Origin: Streptomyces leeuwenhoekii | GTDB taxonomy: Bacteria > Actinomycetota > Actinomycetes > Streptomycetales > Streptomycetaceae | DNA: 64,000 nt | Direction of reading: 5' to 3' | Assembly (NCBI RefSeq): GCF_001013905.1 | Contig: NZ_LN831790.1 | Location: 3,982,001 to 4,046,000 of the forward strand | Part shown: positions 1 through 8,568 of the stretch, one piece after another | Layout of the letters: every line of letters begins with the position of its first letter | Numbering within the stretch: the stretch's first letter is position 1 | Notes under the pieces: generated by a model | Seen by the model: only the letters and a program-made list of their open reading frames with translations | Database searches by the model: none | Told to the model about the DNA's origin: nothing | Translations under genes and position numbers: made by a program

Positions 1-60
1 CCCGCCCCGCCACCGGTCCGGCCGCGCCCGCCCCGCCGCCGGCCCGACCGTCCACACCGG

Positions 61-240
61 GCCCCGCCACCATCACGGCAAACGCCCGCTACCTCGCGGC
101 AGACGCCCTACCGCGGTCACGGCAGACGCCCCGCCACCGTGACGGCAGACGCCCGCCACCTTCGCGGCAGACACCCCGCCACCGTCACGGCAGACGCCCG
201 CCACCTTCGCGGCAGACACCCCGCCACCGTCACGGCAGAT
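61..240. repeat. Degenerate tandem repeat, best copies 45 bp
   Basis: Two perfect 45-bp units lie at 142-186 and 187-231, and a third begins at 232 but breaks off after 8 bases. Each unit is itself two diverged half-units of about 22-23 bp sharing GGCAGACRCCCGCCACC-like cores. Weaker copies extend left to about position 61. The array runs into the stop codon of the peptidase gene on the minus strand, so its last codons (Leu-Pro-stop) lie inside the repeat. Confidence 0.85.
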
Positions 241-2068
241 GCCGCGCCGCGAAGTCCAGCTCCAGCCGGACCTGCTTGATCCGCTCGTCCACCACCAGGG
301 AGCCGTGCCCGGCGTCGTAGCGGTACACCTCGTGGACCGCCCCGCGCGCCTGGAGCCGCTTGACGTAGTTCTCGATCTGGCGGATGGGGCAGCGCGGGTC
401 GTTGACGCCGGCCGAGATGTACACCGGTGCCTTGACCCGGTCGACGTACGTCAGCGGGGAGGACGCCTCGAAGCGCTCCGGGACCTCCTCCGGGGTACCG
501 CCGAGCAGGGTGCGGTCCAGGGCCTTCAGGCTCTCCATCTCGTCGTGGTAGGCGGTGACGTAGTCGGCGACGGGCACCGCGGCGATGCCCACCGCCCAGT
601 GGTCCGGCTGGGTGCCGAGCCCCAGGAGCGTGAGGTAGCCGCCCCAGGAGCCGCCGGTGAGGACCAGCCGCTCGGGATCGGCGAGGCCGGAGGCGACCGC
701 CCACTCGCGCACCGCCGCGATGTCCTCCAGTTCGATCAGACCGACCCGGTGCTTGAGGGCGTCGGTCCAGGCCCGGCCGTATCCGGTGGAGCCGCGGTAG
801 TTGACCCGGACCACCGCGTACCCGTGGTCGACCCAGGCCGCCGGGCCCGCGGCGAAGGAGTCGCTGTCGTGCCAGGTGGGGCCGCCGTGGATGTCGAAGA
901 CCGTGGGCAGCGGCCCGGTGGCGCCCTCCGGCTTCTGCACCAGGGCGTGGATCCGGCCGCCGGGGCCCTCCACCCACACGTCCTCCACCGGCACCGCGCG
1001 GGGTGCCCTCATGCCGGGCGGGTCCAGCACGACCCGGCCCGTGGTGGAGCGGACCGCGGGCGGCTCGGCGGCCGAGGACCACAGGTACTCCACACTGCCG
1101 TCCGGGCGTGCGGTCGCGCCCGACACCGAACCCGCCGGGGTGGGGATCTCCACCAGCTCGCGGGTGGCCAGGTCGTAGCGGAACAGCTCGCTGCGGGCCT
1201 CGAAGCCGTGCACGACCAGCAGGGCGCTGCCGTCCGGGTACCACTCGGCGCTCACGTCACCGGGCAGCTCCAGCGCGAGGTCGGTCTCCTCCCCCGTCGC
1301 CACGTCCCAGACCATCGGCTCCCACCGGCCGCGCCGCTGATGGCCGACGAGCAGCCGGGTGTCGCCCACGACCGGAGCGAAGCCCAGCACCTCCAGGCCC
1401 AGCTCCTCGCTGCCGCCCTTGCTGTCGTCGAGCTCGGCGACCGTGGTGCCGTCCGGGCGCAGCACGCGCAGCGCGGAGTGCATCGCGTCACCGTGCTCGG
1501 TGTGCTCGATGGCGATGAGCGAGCCGTCGTGGGAGAGGTCGCCGACCCCCGCCGACTCGCGGTGCCGGTAGATCTCCACCGGCGCCTCGCCGGTGCGCGC
1601 GAGGTGGATCGTCGTACCGTCCTCGTCGGTGGAGCGGCCGATCACCGCGGTGCGCCCGTCCCGGCCGAGGGCGAGACCGGCCGGGTAGGAGGGGTCCAGG
1701 CCCGGCACCGCGAGCTCGTCCTCGCCGCCCTCGAAGGGCTGGCGGCGCCAGACGCCGAACTCGTCGCCGTCCTTGTCGTCGAACCACCAGATCCAGGCGC
1801 CGTCCGGCGAGAGCACCCCGTCCGTCGTGCCGTTCGGCCGGTGCGTCGCCTGCCGCTGCTCGCCGGTCGAGCGGTCCCACGCGTACAGCTCGTACGTCCC
1901 CGTCGCGTTCGACACGAACAGGGAGCGGTCCGGGGCGTCCTGCGCCCAGTCGGGCAGCGACACCCGGGGGGCCCGGAAGCGCTTCTCCCAGTCCGGCATC
2001 TCCCGCCGGACCGGCCGGCCCTGCTGGTCCCGCCCGGCCGGCGAGACGGATCCGTTGCTCTCAGTCAT
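230..2068 (-). CDS. S9 family prolyl oligopeptidase/dipeptidyl peptidase-like serine peptidase
   Basis: Predicted serine peptidase of 612 residues with the usual S9 layout: an N-terminal beta-propeller-like half (about residues 50-360, WD/PD40-style repeats) and a C-terminal alpha/beta-hydrolase domain. The nucleophile motif GGSWGGY places the catalytic serine at Ser474; an Asp in the NDPRC motif and a His in AGHGS near the C terminus complete the expected triad. No signal peptide is visible, so it probably acts on short peptides in the cytoplasm. The start MTESNGS was chosen because the open frame upstream (to 2350) runs across the divergent SURF1-like gene and has no family similarity. The C terminus ends inside a tandem repeat. 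Substrate specificity cannot be read from the sequence. Confidence 0.93.
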   Translation of the reverse strand: MTESNGSVSPAGRDQQGRPVRREMPDWEKRFRAPRVSLPDWAQDAPDRSLFVSNATGTYELYAWDRSTGEQRQATHRPNGTTDGVLSPDGAWIWWFDDKDGDEFGVWRRQPFEGGEDELAVPGLDPSYPAGLALGRDGRTAVIGRSTDEDGTTIHLARTGEAPVEIYRHRESAGVGDLSHDGSLIAIEHTEHGDAMHSALRVLRPDGTTVAELDDSKGGSEELGLEVLGFAPVVGDTRLLVGHQRRGRWEPMVWDVATGEETDLALELPGDVSAEWYPDGSALLVVHGFEARSELFRYDLATRELVEIPTPAGSVSGATARPDGSVEYLWSSAAEPPAVRSTTGRVVLDPPGMRAPRAVPVEDVWVEGPGGRIHALVQKPEGATGPLPTVFDIHGGPTWHDSDSFAAGPAAWVDHGYAVVRVNYRGSTGYGRAWTDALKHRVGLIELEDIAAVREWAVASGLADPERLVLTGGSWGGYLTLLGLGTQPDHWAVGIAAVPVADYVTAYHDEMESLKALDRTLLGGTPEEVPERFEASSPLTYVDRVKAPVYISAGVNDPRCPIRQIENYVKRLQARGAVHEVYRYDAGHGSLVVDERIKQVRLELDFAARHLP

Positions 2069-2188
2069 GGCCCCATACTGCCGCCTCGCACCGGCACACC
2101 GCTGGCCCGGCCCCCGGCCTGTGGAAAACCCGGCGCCACCACCCGACCCCGCGGCCGGTCTCTGGCCCGAGCCCCGTACCGTGGAGGC

Positions 2189-3007
2189 GTGTACCGGTTT
2201 CTGCTGACGCCCCGATGGTGGGGGATCAACGTCTTCGTGCTGCTCGCCATCCCCTTCTGCGTCTTCATGGGGTCCTGGCAGCTCGGCCGGTTCGAGGACC
2301 GGGTGGACGACCACCGCACCGCCGAGGCGCAGGCCACGTCGAACCGGCACGAGGCCGCCCGCCCGCTCGCGGAGCTGCTGCCGGTGGACAAGGCGACCGT
2401 CGGCAAGCAGACGACCGCGACCGGCCGGTACGACCGGCAGTTCCTCGTCCCCGACCGGACCCTGGACGACCGGCGCGGCTACTACGTCCTGACGCTGCTG
2501 CGCACCGATTCCGGCCGCGCCCTGCCCGTCGTACGGGGCTGGCTGCCCGGCGAGCCCGACCCGGCCCGGGCGCCCGCGCCGCCCACCGGCGAGGTCACGG
2601 TCACCGGAGCGCTCCAGGCGTCGGAGTCGCCCGGCGACAACGGGGTCACCGCCCGCGGCGGCCTGCCGGCCGGACAGACCGCCGCGATCGGCGCCGCGAC
2701 CCTGGTCAACCTCGTGCCGTACGACGTGTACGACGCGTGGGTCACGCTCAACAAGGGCGACTCCGGCATGACGGCCGTACCGGCGAGCGCGCCGCAGAAC
2801 ACCGGCCTTGACCTGAAGGCGTTCCAGAACCTCGGCTACACCGCCGAGTGGTTCGCCTTCGTGGGCTTCGTGATCTTCATGTGGTTCCGGCTGTTCCGCC
2901 GCGAGGTCGAGTTCGTCCGGGACGCCGAGCTGGGGCTGCTCCCCGAGGGCAGCGAGGCGGACGAGGACTCCTCGCGGGCGCGGCGCCCCAGCCCGTCCGG
3001 GGTGTGA
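2189..3007 (+). CDS. SURF1-like cytochrome oxidase biogenesis protein
   Basis: 272 residues starting at GTG. Two membrane segments flank a large extracytoplasmic domain, the SURF1/SHY1 topology: TM1 at about residues 9-30 ends in the family motif SWQLGR, and TM2 near residue 225-245 (WFAFVGFVIFMWF) is followed by a charged cytoplasmic tail. SURF1 proteins help insert heme a into the aa3-type terminal oxidase. The start is supported by a -10-like TACCGT 6 nt before the GTG, suggesting a leaderless transcript; the upstream GGAGG is too close to serve as a ribosome binding site. It is divergent from the S9 peptidase gene. Confidence 0.9.
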   Translation: MYRFLLTPRWWGINVFVLLAIPFCVFMGSWQLGRFEDRVDDHRTAEAQATSNRHEAARPLAELLPVDKATVGKQTTATGRYDRQFLVPDRTLDDRRGYYVLTLLRTDSGRALPVVRGWLPGEPDPARAPAPPTGEVTVTGALQASESPGDNGVTARGGLPAGQTAAIGAATLVNLVPYDVYDAWVTLNKGDSGMTAVPASAPQNTGLDLKAFQNLGYTAEWFAFVGFVIFMWFRLFRREVEFVRDAELGLLPEGSEADEDSSRARRPSPSGV

Positions 3008-3028
3008 CGGGCCGGGACGGGCCCCGGG

Positions 3029-4258
3029 TCACGAACCGGCGAGCAGACCCGTCCAGTACACCGTCCCGGCGCAGGCACCGGTCACCGTCGCCGTCGCCGA
3101 GGCCGAGCCGGTCTGCGCGGTGTACGTGACCGCGACGCTTCCGTCGGCCGTGCCATCCTCGGCGAGCAACTGGGTGGTGGTGCCGGTGTCGCCGGTGGTG
3201 GTGCCGGGGGTCTCGGAGGCGTTCGCGGTGGGCGTCGGGGCCGGTGAGGGCTCGCCGCCGCCCCCGGTGTCGCCGCCGCCGGTGGTGGGACAGGTCTCCG
3301 AGGGCACCCAGGCGAACTGCACCTCGTAGGAGTCGCCCGGCGCGAGCGTCAGTGGCTCGGCCTCCAGCGACGGGTCGGGCAGCCCGGCCGCGGCGTCCCC
3401 GGCCACATGCCGCGCCACACCGATCTTGGCGGGGTCCGCGGCGCCCTGCGGCTGGACGCCGACGCTTCCCGGACCGTCGACGATGCAGCCCGCGGCGGAG
3501 ACGTTGGTGACCCGGAAGGAGCCGTAGACGGCGCCGGTGGAGTCGGGACCGCCGCTGCTCGCGGTGGCCCCGCCGAGCTGGTCCGCCGCGCAGGGGGGCG
3601 TCCCGGTGCCGGCGCTCGACGTCGGGTCGGCGCCGCCGGTCGTCCCCTCGGTGCCGGCGCCGGGCCTCGCGTCCTCGTCCTTCTCGCGCGGGCCGGCCGT
3701 CTCCTCGTCCTCGGTCCTCGGGGAGGAGCCGTCGGCGGTGCTCCGCCCGCCGCCCGGGCCCGTGCCCCCCTCGCCGGTGCCGCCGTGGGCCTGGGAGGCG
3801 TGGCCGGCCACGGACGGGTTGGCGCCGTCCTCGGTGGAGCCGGTCACGTGCACCAGGGCCGGGATCGCGGTGCCGATGAAGAGGGCGGCGGCCGCCATGC
3901 CGACGACGGCCTGCCGCTTGCGGGCCCGCCGGGCGGGCACCGCCCGGCGCAGGTACTCCAGGGTTCCCTCGCGTGGCTCGACGTCCCGCACCGCCTGGTG
4001 CAGCATCCTGCGCAGTGCGAGCTCGTCGGAGGCGAGCCCGTCGGACGCGGGCCCGTCGGACGCGGGCCCGTCGGGGCCCGGGGTACCGGGGCCCTGTTCG
4101 TCGGGGCCGTGGTTCACAGTTCCGTTCCCAGCGTGCGGTTGCTTCGGCTCTTTTCCGTGCGGTGCGCCCTGCGGCGCGGCCGGCTCGGTCCGCCCGGCCG
4201 CTTCGCCGGGCTCGCGTGGCTCGCGGGCCCCCATCCGCGAACCGTGGCCCTCGCTCAT
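3029..4258 (-). CDS. One-pass membrane protein coupled to the sigma factor gene (DUF4232-like ectodomain)
   Basis: 409 residues. Residues 1-115 are a hydrophilic, Pro/Gly-rich cytoplasmic region with a short GPASD-type repeat (about 64-79) and a helical stretch (LRRMLHQAV...LEYLRRAV); TM at about 116-138; then a long acidic low-complexity linker and a Cys-containing C-terminal domain (GSFRVTNVSAAGC) that resembles the beta-sandwich DUF4232. The start ATG overlaps the stop of the sigma factor gene by 4 nt, so the two are translationally coupled. The topology fits a membrane anti-sigma factor or sensor, but no zinc-binding anti-sigma signature (HxxxCxxC) is present, so that role is inference. 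Confidence 0.75.
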   Translation of the reverse strand: MSEGHGSRMGAREPREPGEAAGRTEPAAPQGAPHGKEPKQPHAGNGTVNHGPDEQGPGTPGPDGPASDGPASDGLASDELALRRMLHQAVRDVEPREGTLEYLRRAVPARRARKRQAVVGMAAAALFIGTAIPALVHVTGSTEDGANPSVAGHASQAHGGTGEGGTGPGGGRSTADGSSPRTEDEETAGPREKDEDARPGAGTEGTTGGADPTSSAGTGTPPCAADQLGGATASSGGPDSTGAVYGSFRVTNVSAAGCIVDGPGSVGVQPQGAADPAKIGVARHVAGDAAAGLPDPSLEAEPLTLAPGDSYEVQFAWVPSETCPTTGGGDTGGGGEPSPAPTPTANASETPGTTTGDTGTTTQLLAEDGTADGSVAVTYTAQTGSASATATVTGACAGTVYWTGLLAGS

Positions 4259-4929
4259 GCCGGCGCCTCCATGGCCAGCCGCAGCGCCGCTATGCCGCGC
4301 GACCCGTACGCCTTCACCGAGCCCAGCGAGATGCCGAGCGTCTCGGCGACCTGCGCCTCGGTCATGTCCGCGAAGTACCGCAGGACCAGGACCTCGCGCT
4401 GGCGGCGCTGGAGGTTCTTCATGGCCCGGATGAGGGAGTCGCGCTCCAACTGGTCGTAGGCGCCTTCCTCGGCGCTGGCCATGTCGGGCATGGGCTTCGA
4501 CAGCAGCTTCAGGCCGAGGATGCGGCGGCGCAGCGCCGAGCGGGAGAGGTTGACGACGGTCTGGCGCAGATAGGCCAGCGTCTTCTCGGGGTCGCGGACG
4601 CGCTTGCGGGCCGAGTGGACGCGGATGAAGGCCTCCTGGACGACGTCCTCGCAGGAGGCGGTGTCGTCGAGCAGGAGCGCGGCGAGACCCAGCAGCGACC
4701 GGTAGTGCGTGCGGTAGGTCTCGGTGAGGTGGTCGACGGTGGTGCCCGCCGCCACGGCCTCCTCGGCGCCGTCGCGCTGGCTCGGTATGCGGGCGGGCCG
4801 CGCTGCGGGCATGGGCGCGATCACCGGCATGCCACCGGCCGCGCCGGCCCCGCCGGAACGGACGGTCCGGCGGGGCGGCCGCAGGGCCGTGCCGCGCGAT
4901 GCCACGCTGAAGTCGAGTACCTCTGCCAC
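4255..4929 (-). CDS. SigE-family (ECF-type) RNA polymerase sigma factor
   Basis: 224 residues from a GTG start. Region sigma2 is at about residues 68-135 (THYRSLLGLAALLL, then DVVQEAFIRV for promoter -10 recognition) and sigma4 at about 165-222 (LQRRQREVLVLRYF, helix-turn-helix AQVAETLGISLGSVKAYGSR). About 60 residues precede sigma2, longer than a minimal ECF factor. The product should direct RNA polymerase to a small stress or envelope regulon. The gene overlaps the downstream membrane protein gene by 4 nt (ATGA), so that product is the natural candidate for its regulator. No clear SD sits before the start; 435 bp of non-coding DNA lie upstream. Confidence 0.93.
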   Translation of the reverse strand: MAEVLDFSVASRGTALRPPRRTVRSGGAGAAGGMPVIAPMPAARPARIPSQRDGAEEAVAAGTTVDHLTETYRTHYRSLLGLAALLLDDTASCEDVVQEAFIRVHSARKRVRDPEKTLAYLRQTVVNLSRSALRRRILGLKLLSKPMPDMASAEEGAYDQLERDSLIRAMKNLQRRQREVLVLRYFADMTEAQVAETLGISLGSVKAYGSRGIAALRLAMEAPA

Positions 4930-5364
4930 GCCAGTTGGACACGCGTCCCCCCGCGAGGGTTGTACGTGCCGGACGTCACGTCCGCGCCGGTCCCGGCGCC
5001 CGCCGCGGCGGCCGGCCGCGTTCTCGCGTCAGGCAGCACAACCGACGGCGCATCAAATGCCCTCATGCGTCCCGCTCTTCCCCTGAGTCCCATGTGAACG
5101 GGCGTCCCCACGCCCGCTCTTCGGCGTCCCCACGCCTGAATGAAGCGCTCCCACACCCCGGAAGGCGACCGCAAAGACGCTCCCCGCTCTCCGCGTGGTT
5201 GCGGGGAGCGGGGAGGGAATCCTCTGACGCCGCAGGGCCCGGTCGCAGGCGATCCGGAGGCCCCGGATCACATGCGGTCCACAGATCCTACAAACGTTTG
5301 CCGCCGGAGCCAGGGGTCTTCCGGCACATGGAACGGACCTGTGTCCGCCGGGCGCACGGCCGCC
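4930..5364. other. Non-coding gap between sigma factor gene and asd
   Basis: 435 bp with no convincing gene. It should carry the sigma factor promoter at its left side and the end of the lysC-asd transcript at its right side. It holds two direct copies of GGCGTCCCCACGCC (5101-5114 and 5123-5136), each able to fold on itself, and a long hairpin at 5180-5215. Confidence 0.6.
5180..5215 (-). terminator. Hairpin downstream of lysC-asd
   Basis: A 15-bp stem (CTCCCCGCTCTCCGC against GCGGGGAGCGGGGAG, one wobble/mismatch position) with a 6-nt loop. It is about 150 nt past the asd stop on the minus strand and is the first strong hairpin there. No clear T-run follows, as is usual in Streptomyces. Confidence 0.55.
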
Positions 5365-6441
5365 TCAGACGAAATCCGCCGCCACCAGCTCGGCGATCTG
5401 CACGGTGTTCAGCGCCGCGCCCTTGCGCAGGTTGTCCCCGCACACGAAGAATTCCAGCGCCGCCGGGTCGTCCAGCGCCCGGCGGACCCGGCCGACCCAG
5501 GTGGGATCGGTGCCGACCGCGTCGGCGGGGGTGGGGAACTCCCCGGCCTCCGGGTTGTCGAACAGGACCACCCCGGGCGCCGTCGCGAGGATCTCCCGGG
5601 CCTTGCCGACGGTGACCTCGCCCTCGAACCGGGCGTGCACGGTCAGCGAGTGGGTGGTGACCACGGGGACGCGCACGCACGTCACCGCCACCGGAAGCCG
5701 CGGCAGCCCGAGGATCTTGCGGGTCTCGTCCCGCACCTTCATCTCCTCCGAGGACCAGCCGTCCTCGCGCGGCGACCCGGCCCACGGTACGACGTTCAGC
5801 GCGACCGGCTCCGGGAACGGCCCGGTGTCGTCGCCGACGGCCCGCCGCAGATCGCCGGGGGCGGTCCCCAGTTCCGTACCGGCCACCAGGGACAACTGGC
5901 GCCGCAGGGTGTCCACGCCCGCGCGCCCGGCCCCGCTGACCGCCTGGTACGAGGAGACCACCAGCTCGCGCAGCCCGAACTCGGCGTGCAGCGCGCCCAG
6001 CGCGACGATCATGGAAAGTGTCGTGCAGTCGGGACCGGCGACGATCCCGCGCGGCCGCATCCGCGCCGCGTGGGGGTTGACCTCGGGCACCACCAGCGGC
6101 ACGTCCGGGTCCATCCGGAACACCCCGGAGCCGTCGACCACGACGGCGCCCTTGGCGGCGGCGACCGGCGCCCACCGCGCGGCGACCTCGTCGGGCACGT
6201 CGAACACGGCAATGTCGACGCCGTCCAGGGCCTCCTCGGTGAGGGCGGTCACCTCGGTCTCCTCGCCGCGCACGGCCAGCTTGCGGCCGGCCGAGCGCGG
6301 GGAGGCGAGCAGGCGGATCTCGCCCCAGATGTCCGCGTGCTGGGACAGGATCTGGAGCATGACGGAGCCGACGACCCCGGTCGCTCCCACGACCGCGAGC
6401 GTCGGCCGCCCGGCCCGTCCGGGCCGTCCGCTCCCGGCCAT
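5365..6441 (-). CDS. asd: Aspartate-semialdehyde dehydrogenase, divergent type
   Basis: 358 residues. It reduces aspartyl phosphate to aspartate semialdehyde, the second step toward Lys, Thr, Met and diaminopimelate. The N-terminal NADP-binding motif VVGATGVVGSVML is at about residues 17-29; the catalytic cysteine is Cys139 in the sequence AGPDCTT; SYQAVSGAG and a conserved His in RVPVVTTHS follow. The usual active-site context is NPNC(S/T)T, so both asparagines are changed here, and the family's HSE motif reads HSL. The gene starts on the last base of the lysC stop (TGATG), an operon arrangement. It is either a divergent functional enzyme or a specialised paralogue; a second canonical asd elsewhere in the genome is plausible but not visible here. 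Confidence 0.85.
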   Translation of the reverse strand: MAGSGRPGRAGRPTLAVVGATGVVGSVMLQILSQHADIWGEIRLLASPRSAGRKLAVRGEETEVTALTEEALDGVDIAVFDVPDEVAARWAPVAAAKGAVVVDGSGVFRMDPDVPLVVPEVNPHAARMRPRGIVAGPDCTTLSMIVALGALHAEFGLRELVVSSYQAVSGAGRAGVDTLRRQLSLVAGTELGTAPGDLRRAVGDDTGPFPEPVALNVVPWAGSPREDGWSSEEMKVRDETRKILGLPRLPVAVTCVRVPVVTTHSLTVHARFEGEVTVGKAREILATAPGVVLFDNPEAGEFPTPADAVGTDPTWVGRVRRALDDPAALEFFVCGDNLRKGAALNTVQIAELVAADFV

Positions 6442-7718
6442 CAGCGGCCGGTGCCTCCGTAGACGACGGCCTCGTCGCTGTCGGAGTCGAGCCCGAAGGC
6501 GGAGTGCACCGCGCGGACGGCCTCGGGGACGTCGTCCTTGCGGGTGACGACCGAGATGCGGATCTCGGAGGTCGAGATCAGCTCGATGTTCACCCCGGCG
6601 TCGGAGAGCGCGGTGAAGAAGTCCGCGGTGACGCCCGGGTTGGTCTTCATGCCCGCGCCGACCAGGGAGATCTTGCCGATCTGGTCGTCGTAGCGCAGGG
6701 AGTCGAAGCCGATCGTGCCCTTGTTCTTCTCCAGGGCGTCGATGGCCTTGCGGCCCTCCGTCTTGGGCAGCGTGAAGGAGATGTCCGTCAGGCCGGTGGA
6801 GGCGGCGGACACGTTCTGCACGACCATGTCGATGTTGATCTCGGCGTCGGCGATCGTGCGGAAGATCGCGGCGGCCTCGCCCGGCTTGTCCGGCACGCCG
6901 ACGACCGTGACCTTGGCCTCGGAGGTGTCGTGTGCGACACCGGAGATGATGGCCTGCTCCACCTGCTTGTCCCCTTGGTTGATCGGCTCGCTGCTGACCC
7001 AGGTGCCCTGCAGTCCGCTGAAGCTGGACCGGACATGGATCGGGATGTTGTACCGGCGGGCGTACTCCACACAGCGGTGGAGCAGCACCTTGGACCCGGA
7101 GGCGGCCAGTTCGAGCATGTCCTCGAACGAGATCCAGTCGATCTTCCGGGCCTTCTTCACCACACGCGGGTCGGCGGTGAACACACCGTCGACGTCGGTG
7201 TAGATCTCGCACACCTCGGCGTCCAGCGCCGCGGCGAGCGCGACGGCCGTGGTGTCGGAGCCACCGCGCCCCAGCGTGGTGATGTCCTTGGTGTCCTGGC
7301 TGACGCCCTGGAAACCGGCGACGATGGCGATGTTGCCCTCGTCCAGCGATTCCCGGATCCGGCCCGGCGTGACGTCGATGATCCGGGCTTTGTTGTGGAC
7401 CGAGTCGGTGATGACACCTGCCTGGCTGCCGGTGAAGGACTGGGCCTCGTGGCCCAGGTTTTTGATCGCCATCGCCAGCAGGGCCATGGAGATCCGCTCT
7501 CCGGCGGTCAGCAGCATGTCGAGCTCGCGCCCGGCAGGGATGGGGGAAACCTGCTCGGCGAGATCGATCAGCTCGTCCGTCGTGTCGCCCATCGCGGAAA
7601 CCACGGCGACCACCTGGTGGCCGTTCTTCTTGGCTTCCACGATCCGCTTGGCGACGCGCTTGATGCCCTCGGCATCGGCTACGGAGGAGCCTCCGTACTT
7701 CTGCACGACAAGGCCCAC
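6441..7718 (-). CDS. lysC: Aspartate kinase
   Basis: 425 residues from a GTG start preceded by GAGGAGCGCAC. It phosphorylates aspartate as the entry step to the aspartate amino-acid family and to diaminopimelate for the wall. The kinase domain opens with [11 protein letters not shown] (KxGGSS signature); two ACT domains follow (from about residue 265, [12 protein letters not shown], and about 345, [14 protein letters not shown]), which in this family bind Lys and Thr for concerted feedback. Actinobacterial homologues make a second, C-terminal beta subunit from an internal start; that is known of the family and was not verified here. It overlaps asd by 1 nt. Confidence 0.97.
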   Translation of the reverse strand: MGLVVQKYGGSSVADAEGIKRVAKRIVEAKKNGHQVVAVVSAMGDTTDELIDLAEQVSPIPAGRELDMLLTAGERISMALLAMAIKNLGHEAQSFTGSQAGVITDSVHNKARIIDVTPGRIRESLDEGNIAIVAGFQGVSQDTKDITTLGRGGSDTTAVALAAALDAEVCEIYTDVDGVFTADPRVVKKARKIDWISFEDMLELAASGSKVLLHRCVEYARRYNIPIHVRSSFSGLQGTWVSSEPINQGDKQVEQAIISGVAHDTSEAKVTVVGVPDKPGEAAAIFRTIADAEINIDMVVQNVSAASTGLTDISFTLPKTEGRKAIDALEKNKGTIGFDSLRYDDQIGKISLVGAGMKTNPGVTADFFTALSDAGVNIELISTSEIRISVVTRKDDVPEAVRAVHSAFGLDSDSDEAVVYGGTGR

Positions 7719-8061
7719 GTGCGCTCCTCGCTCAGTCCGTCTCTTTCCGCCCGTACGTCAGTGCAGAGCGGTCGGCTCAGTCTATCGAGCGTCCGAAAAA
7801 CCCCTCCGCTATATCGCATGGTGAGATTTCCGGCGCCCGTCCAGGCAGGCTCATGCCCAAGGGGGCGCCGGTCACTCGGAAAGTGCCCCGAGTCACACCC
7901 GCGGGGACGGCGTCCGGCGCGCCCCATGCCCCGCGAGGGCACCGAAGTCCGGTGGCGGAGCGGGAATTCACCGGTACGGGACCCATGCCGATCGGGCGCG
8001 GCGTCGTTAGCCCGGATGGACCAACCGGTCCGGAGCACCCAGCGAAAGGAGTGCGGCGCGG
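7719..8061. promoter_or_regulatory. Divergent promoter region of lysC and a secreted-protein gene
   Basis: 343 bp without a gene. On the minus strand a TAGACT hexamer (7784-7779), about 60 nt before the lysC start, could be a -10. On the plus strand AAAGGAG at 8044-8050 is the likely ribosome binding site of the secreted protein. No operator was recognised. Confidence 0.45.
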
Positions 8062-8439
8062 ATGTACGGAACACGGCGCTTCACGGTGATGGTCTCGGTG
8101 ACGGGAATGCTGATGGCGGCATCGGCCGGTATCGCCTCGGCCCAGGGCGGGGACAGCGACGGCGGCCCGGGCGGCCTGCTGTCCAACGTGTCGGGCCGGA
8201 ACTCCTCCGGCCACGCCAACCTCTGCGGCACGGGCAAGCTGGCCCTGCTGAAGGACCGCACCTGCGTGACCGAGGACGAGGGCAAGGGCGGCGGCGACCG
8301 GGTGGGGCCCAGCGGCGGCGTGCTGTCGAACCTGGTCTTCGCCCGCAACGCCTCCGGGCACAGCAACAACTGCGGCAACGAGACGGTCTCGGTGATGAGC
8401 CGGACCACCTGCGTCACCGTGGACCGCTCCGGGCACTGA
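8062..8439 (+). CDS. Small secreted protein with two cysteine modules
   Basis: 125 residues. A Sec signal peptide (about residues 1-27, cleavage after IASA) precedes two similar modules of about 34 residues, at 37-70 and 85-119. Each contains GG(L/V)LSN, RN(S/A)SGH and a cysteine pair 13 residues apart (Cys55/Cys68 and Cys104/Cys117). The CGN(E)TVSV...C pattern of module 2 loosely recalls the C-terminal part of chaplins, the hydrophobic coat proteins of Streptomyces aerial hyphae, but the typical chaplin motif is incomplete. Function is unknown; a small extracellular or cell-surface structural protein stabilised by two disulfides is the best guess. AAAGGAG lies 11 nt before the ATG. Confidence 0.8.
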   Translation: MYGTRRFTVMVSVTGMLMAASAGIASAQGGDSDGGPGGLLSNVSGRNSSGHANLCGTGKLALLKDRTCVTEDEGKGGGDRVGPSGGVLSNLVFARNASGHSNNCGNETVSVMSRTTCVTVDRSGH

Positions 8440-8506
8440 ACCCGCCACCGGCTCCGGGCCGCCGCGCAGCGGCACGGGCGGCTGCCCGGTCCCCGGTGCG
8501 GTACGG

Positions 8507-8539
8507 CCGGGCGGGCCGCCGCGGGCCGCGCCCGCCCGG
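8507..8539. terminator. Hairpin between convergent genes
   Basis: A perfect 10-bp stem (CCGGGCGGGC / GCCCGCCCGG) with a 13-nt loop, between the secreted-protein gene and the convergent DUF5063 gene. It could serve both strands. Confidence 0.5.
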
Positions 8540-8568
8540 TCACCGCGCCCACCGCGGTTCATCGCCGC

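Noticed and set aside
142..231. CRISPR or attachment-site repeat
   Set aside because: Contiguous tandem 45-mers with no spacers, integrase or tRNA nearby.
239..2188. Plus-strand open frame opposite the S9 peptidase, continuous with the SURF1-like gene
   Set aside because: The part before 2189 is antisense shadow; the SURF1 similarity begins exactly at GTG 2189.
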